A stretch of 64,000 nt of DNA from Thalassomonas sp. M1454 (GCF_007097525.1 NZ_VKDD01000002.1:1335994-1399993); one strand, 5' to 3'; shown: positions 45,771-54,850, counted from the first letter of the stretch. A program made the numbers and translations. The notes: generated by a model not told the origin, from the letters alone.

Positions 45771-45795
45771 TATCAAGGTGTCTGACACCTTGATA
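45771..45795. repeat. REP-like palindrome with core GGTGTCTGACACC
   Basis: TATCAAGGTGTC and GACACCTTGATA are exact inverses around a single T. A second half-site, CAAGGTGTC, occurs at 45731-45739. Similar AAGGTGTC(T/A)GACACCTT units recur in marine gammaproteobacterial genomes as I recall them, often near REP-associated transposases. No transposase gene is in this window. It lies in the leader of the SUI1-family gene. Confidence 0.6.
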
Positions 45796-45812
45796 TTAAT
45801 TAAGGAATTAGT

Positions 45813-46148
45813 ATGTCATCACTACAAGATCAATTGTCAAATCTAGTTTATTCAACCGATGGCGGGAGAGTAAAACAAGAAAAGCCAGAAATGGAGATTA
45901 CTCCTTCCGATGGTTTTGCTCATGTACGCCGTGAAACTAAAGGCCGTAAAGGTAAGGGAGTGGTAACTATTACCGGCTTAGGTCTTGATGCTAAGGCATT
46001 AAAAGTTTTAGCTAAAAAGTTAAAACAAACCTGTGGTACTGGCGGTACTGTGGTTGGTGAAATAATTGAGATCCAAGGGGATAAACGAGATGTAATTAAA
46101 ACCGTTTTAGAAAAAAACGGCTTTAAAGTAAAATTTATTGGTGGCTAA
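45813..46148 (+). CDS. yciH: SUI1/eIF1-family translation factor YciH
   Basis: The 111-residue protein is a bacterial SUI1 homologue: an N-terminal flexible region with VYSTDGGRV, then the eIF1 fold with VRRETKGRKGKGVVTITGL, LKVLAKKLKQTCGTGGTV and IEIQGDKRDVIKTVLEKNGFKVKFIGG. Family members influence start-site fidelity in vitro. The in vivo role in bacteria is not settled. The ATG has an AAGGAA ribosome site. Confidence 0.93.
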   Translation: MSSLQDQLSNLVYSTDGGRVKQEKPEMEITPSDGFAHVRRETKGRKGKGVVTITGLGLDAKALKVLAKKLKQTCGTGGTVVGEIIEIQGDKRDVIKTVLEKNGFKVKFIGG

Positions 46149-46184
46149 GACTAAATGGCCTGTTCCATTTTATCACTGTGAAAA

Positions 46185-46796
46185 CTATTGAGCCGTCCAT
46201 TGATGGCTTAATAACACTTCATTATTTTGTAGTATTTTAGCTGAAAACACATCTCCAGAGTTTATTACGCCAACCCCTTTCGGCGTGCCTGACATCACCA
46301 CATCACCATCTTCTAGTTCAATAAATGTTGTAAGCTCCCTCAGTATATCTTGAGGTTTATACATCATTAACTCAACACCGCCAGCTTGTACCACTTTACC
46401 ATTAATGCAGAGCTCAAGTGCTAACGAATCATCTATTGCATCAATGGCAACAAAATCCGTTAGAACTGCAGCGCCATTAAACGCTTTAGCTCGCTCCCAA
46501 GGTAAGCCTTTACTTTTAAGTTTTGACTGTAAACCACGCTTGGTTAAGTCAAGGCCAAAGCCAACAGCGATAAACTGCCCTGCTGCCACTAAAAAACAAA
46601 GCTCCCCCTCGTAATGCAATTGCTCTTGATGAAAAGAGAGTAATTGATTTGAAATGGCCGAATTTGGTTTATTAAACACCACCATATCATCAGGGATTTC
46701 ATTACCTAACTCGGTAATATGGTCAACATAGTTTCTGCCTATACAGACTACTTTGCTTGGAGTAAATAATTGCTTGCCAAGATTAACTGTTTTCAT
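46185..46796 (-). CDS. Fumarylacetoacetate hydrolase-fold protein
   Basis: The 203-residue protein has the FAH fold: VVCIGRNYVDHITELGN, the metal-binding Glu pair in LHYEGELCFLV, GLDLTKRGLQSKLKSKGLPWERAKAFNGAA and SGTPKGVGVINSGDVF. Family members hydrolyse or decarboxylate beta-diketo acids. This small single-domain type is often an acylpyruvase or oxaloacetate decarboxylase-like enzyme. Which one is not decidable here. It follows the TPP-enzyme gene by 48 bases, so a shared transcript is possible. Confidence 0.9.
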   Translation of the reverse strand: MKTVNLGKQLFTPSKVVCIGRNYVDHITELGNEIPDDMVVFNKPNSAISNQLLSFHQEQLHYEGELCFLVAAGQFIAVGFGLDLTKRGLQSKLKSKGLPWERAKAFNGAAVLTDFVAIDAIDDSLALELCINGKVVQAGGVELMMYKPQDILRELTTFIELEDGDVVMSGTPKGVGVINSGDVFSAKILQNNEVLLSHQWTAQ

Positions 46797-46844
46797 AATA
46801 CAGGTTGGTACTTAAATAGTAATTTATTAGTAATGATAAAGATT

Positions 46845-48479
46845 TTAAGGCTTATCTGCTTTTAATACTAGTGAGTCATACTCTTTGGGATCTAATAACG
46901 CCTCAACAATAACTGGGCCATCACTTGCAAAGGCCTGCTCTAGAGCTAATTCAAATTCAATACTATCTTTGGCGGTGATGACCTTAGCACCAAACAAATT
47001 ATCACAGCCAATTGTGCCCTGCTCTCTAATTTGTGTTCCATAAATAGGGTTAGATTTTTTCTCTTGTTTAATGCGAATTAATGCTAAGTCGTTATCAGTA
47101 AACAAGACAAAAACAATATTTAATTTTTCTCTGACGGCAACAGCAATCTCACCTACAGTCATTAGAAAGCCACCATCACCTATCACTGCACAAACCGGCG
47201 TATTAGGGTAATTAAGTTTAGCCGCAATAGCTGATGGAATGGCATAGCCCATCGAGGACCAACCGTTAGTCATAAGTTGTCGGTTAATATCTGGAGTTAG
47301 CCACTTTTGCCCAATCAAATGTAAGTGAGCGCCAACATCACTAGTCATAATGCCATTTAAGGGTAAGTGCTTTCTTAAAATATCTAATGCAGTACAAGGA
47401 CCAAAGCTGTTATTTTGTGGCTGTAATTGCTTAAAGATGGCTAGTTTTCGAGCAATTAACTGCTCCATCTGCCACCCTTTTTTTAAGTCATTAACTAGCA
47501 ACAGTTGTTTCACTGAAAAATTAATTTCGCCTATTACATCGCAAGCTAAGTCATATTCATTAACATCAATATCAGTTGCCTCAATATCAATTCCGATTAA
47601 GGGGGCCTTTGGTAGCCACTGCTCAAAGTTAAACTCAACTTCATCGTAACCAATGGCAATGACAAGGTCAGCTTGCTGGTGAGTTTTGCCAACCTCATTA
47701 CTTAACGCATGAAACAATACGCCAGCATAGCAAGGGTGTGATTCATCGATGATGCCTTTTGCCATTGGAGTGAGTACAACAGGAATATTATGCTTTTCAA
47801 CAAAATTTAATAATTCATCACGAACAGTTATTTCGATATCTTTTGCCCGTAAACCTAACGCAATAATAGGAAACTTAGAAAGCTTTAATAGCGCCTGCAT
47901 TCTTTCTATTACATCGGCACTTGCTCTTTGCTGTTTTAATCTAGCTAAAGGGGCTTGAGAGATCTCGTCCGTCTTAATATGACTTATACCTTGTGGTAAG
48001 CCAATATGTACCGGACCTTGCTTACCAGTCAGCGCTATATGCGCGGCAGAAAAAATAATTTCCTGTACTTTGCCAACCTCTAAATGAGTCGTTTGCTTTG
48101 TTATAGGCGAAAATAATGCCTGATGATCAATATTCATTTGAATATTACGATGGCGTTTATCCGTTGGCATTTCATCCGTTAACACTATCATTGGCGACCG
48201 ATCTAAATAAGCACAGCCAACACCTGTAGATAAATTGGTAGCACCAGGACCAAAGGTGCCAAAGCATACGCCTGGTACGCCAGTTAATCGACCGGTTGTC
48301 TCAGCCATAAAGGCAGCACCACCTTCATGACTAGTTAATATGAACTCAATGCCCGGAGTTACCCTTATAGCTTCCATATAATCAATCCAAGCACCACTTG
48401 GCACGCCAAAGACATATTGCACACCTAATTCTTTTAGCGCCTGAATAACTTGTACTGCTACCGTTTTATCTTGATTCAT
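46845..48479 (-). CDS. Thiamine diphosphate-dependent enzyme of the acetolactate synthase-like family
   Basis: The 544-residue protein has the three-domain POX/AHAS architecture. The N-terminal PYR domain carries the activating Glu52 in TSHEGGAAFMAETTGR and the loop GPGATNLSTGV. The C-terminal PP domain has GDGGFLMTVGEIAVAVRE with the metal-binding Asp near residue 434 and FTDNDLALI. No small regulatory subunit gene is next to it, so a role in valine/isoleucine synthesis is not assured. It could be a decarboxylase or ligase for another 2-oxo acid. It lies 3 bases after the pseudouridine synthase gene and before the FAH-fold gene. Confidence 0.88.
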   Translation of the reverse strand: MNQDKTVAVQVIQALKELGVQYVFGVPSGAWIDYMEAIRVTPGIEFILTSHEGGAAFMAETTGRLTGVPGVCFGTFGPGATNLSTGVGCAYLDRSPMIVLTDEMPTDKRHRNIQMNIDHQALFSPITKQTTHLEVGKVQEIIFSAAHIALTGKQGPVHIGLPQGISHIKTDEISQAPLARLKQQRASADVIERMQALLKLSKFPIIALGLRAKDIEITVRDELLNFVEKHNIPVVLTPMAKGIIDESHPCYAGVLFHALSNEVGKTHQQADLVIAIGYDEVEFNFEQWLPKAPLIGIDIEATDIDVNEYDLACDVIGEINFSVKQLLLVNDLKKGWQMEQLIARKLAIFKQLQPQNNSFGPCTALDILRKHLPLNGIMTSDVGAHLHLIGQKWLTPDINRQLMTNGWSSMGYAIPSAIAAKLNYPNTPVCAVIGDGGFLMTVGEIAVAVREKLNIVFVLFTDNDLALIRIKQEKKSNPIYGTQIREQGTIGCDNLFGAKVITAKDSIEFELALEQAFASDGPVIVEALLDPKEYDSLVLKADKP

Positions 48480-48482
48480 ATT

Positions 48483-49331
48483 TTATAGCTTAAGTTGATA
48501 CTGCTTAGGAAGGTTATATTCCTTTTCCGTTTTACTATTAGGACAAGGAATTTTTAAATATATAGCACACAACTGTAAATCTTTACCTGTAGCTCTGACT
48601 TCTTCTTCACCGTGTAATCTATCGCCAACAATAGGCAAGCCAATGCTAGCTAAATGCTTTCTTATTTGGTGTTTACGGCCGGTTTCAATTGCGACTTCAA
48701 CTAAGGAGTAATCATTAACTGAGTCATATTCTATACAAGTGATGTGACTTATCGCGGCTTTGCCATCTATTTCCCTGGTAATTGTCTGTGGTTGAGAGTT
48801 TTGACTATGATCGCCATGAACAATAGCTTGGTAAGTTTTCGCAGTATTTCTTTGCTCAAATGCATTTGTTAGTTCGCGCACCGCAGATTTACTATGGGCT
48901 AACACTATTAAGCCAGAGGTTGCTTTATCAAGGCGATGGACGATAAAAGCAGGACGTTGCGGCGTAAGGTGAGTTTCAACGAAACGATTAATGGTGGTGT
49001 GATCGCTCCACTTTGAGCCCTGACATAACATACCATATGGCTTATACCAAACACTGTATGAGCTTTTATCGTCAATTAATATAGCATCTTCAACACTTTG
49101 CTTTAAAACACTAAGGTTGTAATACATATGCAATACATCACCAATTTTAAGAGTCTTTTTTGCGCGGCGTAAACGTTGGGTAGAAGCTCCTCGCTCCAAC
49201 CAAACACAACCCTTTTGCATTGCTTGTTTTATTACTTGCTTTGATAGAGGTGAAGCTTCAGCCAATAACTCTGTAACTGAGTATTGCAGGTCTTCAACGT
49301 TTACATGAAACTCGTGAGCAGTTTGTGTCAT
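48483..49331 (-). CDS. RluA-family RNA pseudouridine synthase
   Basis: The 282-residue protein has an S4-like N-terminal region (SPLSKQVIKQAMQKGCVWLERG) and the RluA catalytic motif HRLDKATSGLIVLA with Asp135. It continues with AKTYQAIVHG and the ETGRKHQIRKHLASIGLPIVGDRLHG block. It modifies uridines in rRNA or tRNA, and the target cannot be assigned. The gene starts the minus-strand run leading to the TPP enzyme (3-base gap). Confidence 0.92.
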   Translation of the reverse strand: MTQTAHEFHVNVEDLQYSVTELLAEASPLSKQVIKQAMQKGCVWLERGASTQRLRRAKKTLKIGDVLHMYYNLSVLKQSVEDAILIDDKSSYSVWYKPYGMLCQGSKWSDHTTINRFVETHLTPQRPAFIVHRLDKATSGLIVLAHSKSAVRELTNAFEQRNTAKTYQAIVHGDHSQNSQPQTITREIDGKAAISHITCIEYDSVNDYSLVEVAIETGRKHQIRKHLASIGLPIVGDRLHGEEEVRATGKDLQLCAIYLKIPCPNSKTEKEYNLPKQYQLKL

Positions 49332-49375
49332 TTAACTATAGATATTTATTAGTAATATCTGCAATGTAACTTAAG

Positions 49376-49975
49376 TTAGCGTTTTAGCCAACGTTTGAAT
49401 TTATCTTTACGCAGATAAAGTAGGACAAATAACATTATAAAATAAATACTAGGCTCGATAATTTCAGATTTAACAGACCAAAAGAAATGAATACACACGA
49501 GGATTGTGAGTACGTAGTTGTAATTGTGTAGGCTCTGCCACGTTTTGCCCATTTTCCGCCTTAGCAGTGTAAGTGAGGTGATAGCAAGAGCGGTGATAAA
49601 AACAAAAGCAAGCATGCCCACAGTAATATAAGGCCTATCGACTATTTCATCGATAAACAAGGAAAAGTCGAATTGCAGTTCAAAAAACAAAAAATTATTA
49701 AGGTGTAAAAGCGCATAAAAAAAAGCGTACAAGCCAAGTAAACGTCTAACTTGTAGTAAAAAGCCTAACTTAAAGAATCTAGCTAGCGGGGATACACATA
49801 GGGTAATTAACAGTAAGTTTAATGCCCCTATACCAGTAAAATGAATAATATCTTCAACGGGATCGGCACTAAGTAAATCATTAATCGCTAAATAATACAT
49901 CACAACAACGGGCAACAAAGCGCCAAGGTGAATCAATGTTTTTAATAACCAGATCTTATATTTAGTAGATAACAT
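49376..49975 (-). CDS. msrQ: MsrQ, haem-binding membrane subunit of the periplasmic methionine sulfoxide reductase
   Basis: MsrQ (YedZ) is an inner-membrane b-type haem protein that feeds electrons to MsrP for repair of oxidised periplasmic methionines. The 199-residue protein has six hydrophobic segments and conserved His residues in YALLHLNNFLFF, WQSLHNYNYVLTILVCIHFFW and TLIHLGALLP. Its usual partner msrP (52463-53467) is on the same strand, but a 690-residue regulator gene and a terminator-like palindrome lie between. It may therefore have its own promoter. Confidence 0.93.
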   Translation of the reverse strand: MLSTKYKIWLLKTLIHLGALLPVVVMYYLAINDLLSADPVEDIIHFTGIGALNLLLITLCVSPLARFFKLGFLLQVRRLLGLYAFFYALLHLNNFLFFELQFDFSLFIDEIVDRPYITVGMLAFVFITALAITSLTLLRRKMGKTWQSLHNYNYVLTILVCIHFFWSVKSEIIEPSIYFIMLFVLLYLRKDKFKRWLKR

Positions 49976-50007
49976 TTACTTAAACCTTTTCTAGCCTCAG
50001 ACAATAT

Positions 50008-50039
50008 AAAATCCATTAAGTAGCTACTTAATGGATTTT
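50008..50039. terminator. 32-bp perfect palindrome between the regulator and msrQ, terminator-like
   Basis: AAAATCCATTAAGTAG is followed directly by its exact reverse complement. With T at its 3' side on both strands it can end the regulator transcript before msrQ. Confidence 0.65.
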
Positions 50040-50080
50040 TATAAGACCGGATATTTCAGCAATAAATTACCGCTAGATAA

Positions 50081-52153
50081 TTACTTTAAAGAAAATGAGT
50101 ATAAGTCGGCATCATTAATCGCATGACGGCTCACAAGTACTTTAGAGTCTATTGTAGGCGATAGAGCTGAATAAGAGCGAATTGAATTTACAGGCAATTC
50201 ATAAACAACCTCGTCCTCACCATCTATATTTAAGCGTTTGACTTGATCATTGGTGTCGTCTCTATATAGGTAATAAAAATTATTATCTACCCAGAAGTAG
50301 TTGCCGTAATCGTTGATTAATAAGTTATCTTCAACCTTAGTAAATTGTTGAGTTGTTTTATTAAAGGCCCAAATACCACGCTGATTAAATCGAGAGGTGT
50401 AAATGACATTATTCGCCCCTTCGACAGCAAAAACCTCACCGGAGTCAGTTAATTGCTTCATTTCATTAGCAGTGAGGTTATATTCATATAATCCCCACTT
50501 ACCATTTTCAGAGCCTGAAAAATAGAACCTATCTTCGTCTAATGACCAATTAGGGTTTTGAATTTGCACATCGATATTAGCTATAGGTTTAAATGTAACA
50601 TTTGGCAATGTACCTAGATAAAACCTACCCTCGGGGTATTCTTCTGTTTTCATAATAACAACGAATTTGTTACCACTTGGTGAAACCGTAGCAATGAGAA
50701 CAGAACCAATATCTTTAGTAATTTGCTTAGAAATAAATTTTTGTCTAAGCCATAATTCCCAGCTGCCTGAGCGGTTGGATGAGAACAGAATACTATCATC
50801 AAAAGCGACATGACTACCATATAAATCACGTGATGATGATGCTATACGACGGGTTGTTCGTCCTGTTTCCATCGAAACTTCTTCAATATATTCACTAGTA
50901 CTGTAACGAGTAAATACTAACTCATCAGTTTTTGGATTAATTGTTAAACTGCCTGGGGTAGGCGTTTTATCTAAGATAACTTCCGACTTATCATTCAAAT
51001 CTAAAGCAACGATAGCATAGTTGCCGCCCATAGCTTGGGTAAGAATCAGTTTCTCATTCAACTTATCCCAAACAAAACCAAGTAAGGCTAAGTCATTAGT
51101 TTTGATAAGCTCTACTACAGGCTTATCTGATTGGTAATCTGCAATAGTAAGTAATTCAGAACTAACCGCATGTTTGCGAATAACAGCTAGCTTTTTATCG
51201 TTGTAAATAAAGCTTACCGATAAATCTTCATAATTAGCTTCAGGGGTGGTGATTTGTTTAATATTTTCTGAAGAAAATTCATAGGTAAAAATAGCAGTGC
51301 TATCACCAACGACTTTGTTGTATGCAAGCAATTTACCGGATGAACTCCAATCAATGACTTTATCATCATTATTAAAATAACAACCAGAATCAATTAACTT
51401 ATCTTCTCTTGAGATCAGCTGAAAAGTTCTTATTTCGCATATTCCTTCGCCATTTAATCGTGCATAGGCAATTGACTTTCCATCAGGCGACCAAACAGGA
51501 GCATATTCATCAAAATTACTTTCGGTTAACTTTCTTATAGGCGCGTTTTCATTTAATAAGTTAATTAAGTATATCTGCCCTTTACGACTTGATTGGCGCC
51601 AATGTAGAGCTAAAAACTGTCCATCAGGACTAATTGCAGGTTGCTTCTCAACCCCTTCAAAATTAGTAATATGCTTAATAACTTTAGGTTGCAAAGCAGT
51701 TGGAGGGGAGCTCATATAAGGAATATAAATTATAATAGCGATAAGCAAAGAAATAATAATTGCACTAAGTTTTAATGGCGATATTTTTTTACTTACCCAA
51801 GGAATATCAACCTCTTCTTTTATCCCCTCAGGCTTAAGTACAAGTTGATAACCAACTTTTTGAATGGTTACAAATACTTCGTCATTTTCAGCACCTAAAT
51901 CTGTAAACACTTTGCGTAAGTGCCATACAGCATTAGGGAAGCCAGTTTTACCTACGCCAACATTACCTAGCCAGATTTTATCAATGGCATCATCTTTACT
52001 GACAATGTGATCGTCTGACAAAATAAATAACTTTAATAGTTCGAATACTTTGGCTGAGAGCTGAACTGTTTCTTGTTCCGAAGAAATTGTCATTCGAGTA
52101 CAATCAATGCTCCAACGCCCGATTGAATATTTTCGAAATGCTACATCGATCAT
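50081..52153 (-). CDS. CadC/ToxR-type membrane regulator with TolB-like beta-propeller
   Basis: The 690-residue protein combines an N-terminal winged helix of the OmpR/PhoB type (about 10-108, ending VFVTIQKVGYQLVLKPE) with one membrane segment (about 128-148, LSAIIISLLIAIIIYIP). A periplasmic beta-propeller follows, made of TolB/WD40-like repeats such as AISPDGQFLALHWRQ, APVWSPDGKSIAYARL and NPNWSLDEDRFYFSGS. The layout is that of one-component membrane regulators that sense periplasmic signals. Lying between msrP and msrQ, it may respond to periplasmic oxidation, but nothing in the sequence proves that. Confidence 0.88.
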   Translation of the reverse strand: MIDVAFRKYSIGRWSIDCTRMTISSEQETVQLSAKVFELLKLFILSDDHIVSKDDAIDKIWLGNVGVGKTGFPNAVWHLRKVFTDLGAENDEVFVTIQKVGYQLVLKPEGIKEEVDIPWVSKKISPLKLSAIIISLLIAIIIYIPYMSSPPTALQPKVIKHITNFEGVEKQPAISPDGQFLALHWRQSSRKGQIYLINLLNENAPIRKLTESNFDEYAPVWSPDGKSIAYARLNGEGICEIRTFQLISREDKLIDSGCYFNNDDKVIDWSSSGKLLAYNKVVGDSTAIFTYEFSSENIKQITTPEANYEDLSVSFIYNDKKLAVIRKHAVSSELLTIADYQSDKPVVELIKTNDLALLGFVWDKLNEKLILTQAMGGNYAIVALDLNDKSEVILDKTPTPGSLTINPKTDELVFTRYSTSEYIEEVSMETGRTTRRIASSSRDLYGSHVAFDDSILFSSNRSGSWELWLRQKFISKQITKDIGSVLIATVSPSGNKFVVIMKTEEYPEGRFYLGTLPNVTFKPIANIDVQIQNPNWSLDEDRFYFSGSENGKWGLYEYNLTANEMKQLTDSGEVFAVEGANNVIYTSRFNQRGIWAFNKTTQQFTKVEDNLLINDYGNYFWVDNNFYYLYRDDTNDQVKRLNIDGEDEVVYELPVNSIRSYSALSPTIDSKVLVSRHAINDADLYSFSLK

Positions 52154-52462
52154 TAAAGAAGTCGCCTATTTATTATTAAATGTTTTTCTAATTTGTTTAT
52201 TACAATATTATTTAGATTAAATAAATATCTAAAATCAAAGCCAGTGTTTTTTTTTACTTATCACTCTTGCGCTATTCGATTATAAGATAATTAGATGATT
52301 TATAGAAGTGATGATTTTTTATTATTTATGCTAAAAAATAAATAACTTATTAAAATGTATCGTTTTATTTCCTATCAGAAATATCAAGACATTTTACAAA
52401 CAAATTTAGTTTGATAAATAAGCGAAAGTGTTAAACGCCAATAGAAACATTACAAATATAAA
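52154..52462. other. 309-base spacer between msrP and the regulator gene
   Basis: AT-rich sequence with one short inverted repeat, TTTAGAT/ATCTAAA (52211-52217, 52227-52233). That is a possible site for the regulator encoded next to it. No gene seen. The gap makes read-through from msrP uncertain. Confidence 0.4.
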
Positions 52463-53467
52463 TCAATAATATCTTTTTAAGTTCATATTTTTATAGAGTT
52501 CAGCTACCTGCTCTGCGTATCCATTAAACATTTGTGTTTCTATTCTATTACGAGCAAATAAACCTCCACTTGTAATTCTTCTCTCACTCGCTTGTGACCA
52601 ACGAGGGTGATCAACGTTTGGGTTTACATTGGCATAAAAGCCATATTCGTTAGGTGCTAATTTATTCCAGGTAGTTTTTGGTTTACGAGTAACCAACTCA
52701 ATTTCAACAATTGACTTAATGCTTTTAAAGCCATACTTCCACGGGGTAACTAAACGAATTGGCGCGCCATTTTGTGCTGGCAGTGTTTTACCATACAAGC
52801 CTACCGATAAAAACGATAAATCATTCATCGCTTCATCAAGGCGTAATCCTTCAACATAAGGATAATTTATACCTCCACCTAAATATCGGTTTGATTGACC
52901 AGGCATTTGTTTAGGATCGTACAAAGTTTTAAATTTCACATATTTGGCATCAGAATTTGGCTCAGCTTTTTTAATTAAATCGGCTAAACGAAAACCTAGC
53001 CAAGGTATAACCATAGACCAAGCTTCAACACAGCGCAGTCGATAAATGCGTTCTTCCAATTCGAACGAGCTAAATAGTTGCTCATAATCTAAAGTAAATG
53101 GCTTATTAACCTCGCCAGTTATTTTTAATTGCCATGGGTCTACCTTAAAGTTTTTGGCATATTCAATAGGTTGATCTTTTTTAGCACCAAATTCATAAAA
53201 GTTATTATGACTGATCACTTTAGCTTCAGGTGTAAGCTTATCTGTAATTTGTTTGGCATTCGTTTTAGTAAACTTTAACGGTGTTGTTTTAAAGCTACTA
53301 TCACTGTCTTTAGCAAGCGCATTTAAACTTAAACCTGTACCAGCTAATAAGGTAGATGCGCCAGCAAAGCCTAAACCTTTAAGTAACTTACGGCGTTCTT
53401 TATATACGCTTTCGTCAGTTACATCATTTTCGGTTAACTCGTTATTACGCTTTATTTTAATCAACAT
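52463..53467 (-). CDS. msrP: MsrP, molybdopterin subunit of the periplasmic methionine sulfoxide reductase
   Basis: MsrP (YedY) reduces free and protein-bound methionine sulfoxide in the periplasm. The 334-residue protein has a Tat signal with the twin arginines at residues 25-26 ([15 protein letters not shown]). The molybdenum-ligating Cys is at residue 146 ([11 protein letters not shown]). Family blocks include [25 protein letters not shown] and [15 protein letters not shown]. It is downstream of the glutaredoxin gene but separated by a terminator. Confidence 0.95.
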   Translation of the reverse strand: MLIKIKRNNELTENDVTDESVYKERRKLLKGLGFAGASTLLAGTGLSLNALAKDSDSSFKTTPLKFTKTNAKQITDKLTPEAKVISHNNFYEFGAKKDQPIEYAKNFKVDPWQLKITGEVNKPFTLDYEQLFSSFELEERIYRLRCVEAWSMVIPWLGFRLADLIKKAEPNSDAKYVKFKTLYDPKQMPGQSNRYLGGGINYPYVEGLRLDEAMNDLSFLSVGLYGKTLPAQNGAPIRLVTPWKYGFKSIKSIVEIELVTRKPKTTWNKLAPNEYGFYANVNPNVDHPRWSQASERRITSGGLFARNRIETQMFNGYAEQVAELYKNMNLKRYY

Positions 53468-53540
53468 AGCCTACCTAGTGTTTCAGTGTATTTAATAAAC
53501 ATACTCTATCAGACAGTAAATAGTTTAAAAAAATTTCAAA

Positions 53541-53568
53541 AAAAAGCCTGAATTAAATTCAGGCTTTG
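53541..53568 (-). terminator. Terminator of the glutaredoxin gene
   Basis: On the minus strand AAAGCCTGAATT and AATTCAGGCTTT form a stem with T-run after it, between the glutaredoxin and msrP genes. Confidence 0.88.
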
Positions 53569-53598
53569 CTAGTTTTTTTTAAATAAGTGAGTGGAAAT

Positions 53599-53964
53599 TT
53601 AAGCCGCTTGAGCTATTTCATCTAAATAGGCAACGATATCTTTCGATTCGTACATCCACTTACTTGTGCCATCGTTATTATCAATTCGTAAACAAGGTAC
53701 GGTTCGTTTACCACCGTGCTGTAAAAGATCGGCTAAATGATTGTCTTTTTTAATATCGCGATACTCAATATTTAAGTTTTGGCGCTTAGCCGAACGGCGA
53801 ACTTTAACGCAAAATGGGCAAGCATTTAATTGGTAAATACTAAAGTTTGCGGTTTTTTCATCTAATTTTTGCTGTAATTGTGGATCACGTTTAACTGCTT
53901 TTGGTGAAAAAATAAAATTAATTAATAATATAATTCGACCAATAATAAATCGTAATAAAGCCAT
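53599..53964 (-). CDS. Membrane-anchored glutaredoxin-like protein
   Basis: The 121-residue protein starts with a hydrophobic segment (LLRFIIGRIILLINFIF, about residues 3-19) and continues as a glutaredoxin/GST-N domain. The redox motif is CPFC at residues 49-52, and the cis-Pro motif is TVPCLRID. The C-terminal helix contains YESKDIVAYLDEI. The anchor would hold the domain at the inner membrane. Its proximity to msrP invites a redox link, but the terminator between them suggests separate control. Confidence 0.9.
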   Translation of the reverse strand: MALLRFIIGRIILLINFIFSPKAVKRDPQLQQKLDEKTANFSIYQLNACPFCVKVRRSAKRQNLNIEYRDIKKDNHLADLLQHGGKRTVPCLRIDNNDGTSKWMYESKDIVAYLDEIAQAA

Positions 53965-54042
53965 GTTTGTTTCCTAGTTTTTTTCGTTAATGCTTTTAAA
54001 TAATATATTTATCTGTGCCTTAATAGTTTTAGCTATTAAGCG

Positions 54043-54588
54043 TTACCACATTAAATCATCTGGAATTTGATATTCTGCATAAGGGTCGTCCTCATCAATA
54101 TCTTCTTCTACCTTTTCATTACTAACCAATACGATAGAAGCATCTAAAGTTGCTAACTTCTCGGCAGTTTCTGCGGTAACTAAATAACTTTTTTGTTCAA
54201 AGCCACAAATAGCTAAACGGCCATTAACCAAAGCTTTTTGTGTTGGCGTATCGACTAACATCTTTTTAATTTTACCGTCTTGGGTAAAATTAAATTCAAT
54301 TTCTCCCATAACAGAAAAACTATGATGAGTGAGAATTTGTAATATTCTTTGTTGAAGCTCTTTAGCCGCTAGTTGTTGCTTTTTCTCATCGTTAAGCGCT
54401 TTATCTTTTGCTGCTTTTTCAGCTTGTTGTTTGGCTAAGTCGGCTCTTACTTTTTCTTGTAAGCTAGCTTCAATTTCTACACCACTACGCTTCTGTTTGT
54501 TCTTTTTTCGTTTATCACTATTGGCCTGCTTTGCTTTTTGTTTGGTAGTTAAGCCAGCTTTAAGTAATTGATCTTGTAAAGACGCCAT
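54043..54588 (-). CDS. DUF2058-family protein (YaiL-like)
   Basis: The 181-residue protein matches DUF2058: SLQDQLLKAGLTTKQKAKQ at the N-terminus, a long Lys/Glu/Ala-rich helix (about 25-80), and a C-terminal domain with YNFTQ-type EFNFTQDGKIKKMLVD and the ending DDPYAEYQIPDDLMW. The function is unknown. E. coli YaiL is nucleoprotein-like by annotation only. It is divergent from the pheA leader. Confidence 0.9.
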   Translation of the reverse strand: MASLQDQLLKAGLTTKQKAKQANSDKRKKNKQKRSGVEIEASLQEKVRADLAKQQAEKAAKDKALNDEKKQQLAAKELQQRILQILTHHSFSVMGEIEFNFTQDGKIKKMLVDTPTQKALVNGRLAICGFEQKSYLVTAETAEKLATLDASIVLVSNEKVEEDIDEDDPYAEYQIPDDLMW

Positions 54589-54666
54589 GAAATTGCCCTA
54601 AAATGCATTCGAGATAATAAAATTGGAGGGTATTTTAACAGAATTTAGCAGAAAACAAATTATCAG

Positions 54667-54695
54667 TTGACACTTTTTATACGGCCCCATACATT
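54667..54695 (+). promoter_or_regulatory. Candidate promoter of the pheA leader
   Basis: TTGACA (54667-54672) and TACATT (54690-54695) are 17 bases apart. The predicted start would fall almost on the leader ATG at 54702, leaving little room for a ribosome site. The true promoter could therefore be slightly upstream, or the leader message could be almost leaderless. Confidence 0.5.
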
Positions 54696-54701
54696 AAGGC
54701 T

Positions 54702-54749
54702 ATGAATAAAATTATTACTGCTTTTAAATTTACTTTTTTTACCGGCTGA
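54702..54749 (+). CDS. pheL: Phenylalanine-rich leader peptide of pheA
   Basis: ATG to TGA encode 15 residues, MNKIITAFKFTFFTG. Four are Phe, clustered near the end, as in Phe-controlled attenuators. The stop codon falls inside the loop of the first RNA hairpin. A ribosome waiting for charged tRNA-Phe at the Phe codons would leave the next segment free. That is the standard attenuation logic. Confidence 0.8.
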   Translation: MNKIITAFKFTFFTG

Positions 54750-54809
54750 AGCCGGAGGATTTTGTTTTTAAATTTAAAAGCCAAAACCTCCAACAATGGA
54801 GGTTTTTTT
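54742..54809 (+). promoter_or_regulatory. Attenuator of pheA with alternative hairpins
   Basis: Three structures compete. The 1:2 hairpin is CCGGC (54742-54746) with GCCGG (54751-54755). The antiterminator pairs GGAGGATTTTG (54754-54764) with CAAAACCTCC (54782-54791), with one bulge. The terminator pairs AAAACCTCC (54783-54791) with GGAGGTTTT (54798-54806) and has T following. Ribosome stalling at Phe codons should favour the antiterminator and expression of pheA. Confidence 0.85.
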
Positions 54810-54850
54810 GTTTACGCCCTAATAAATAATAAAAGTGTACGGAGTACCAA

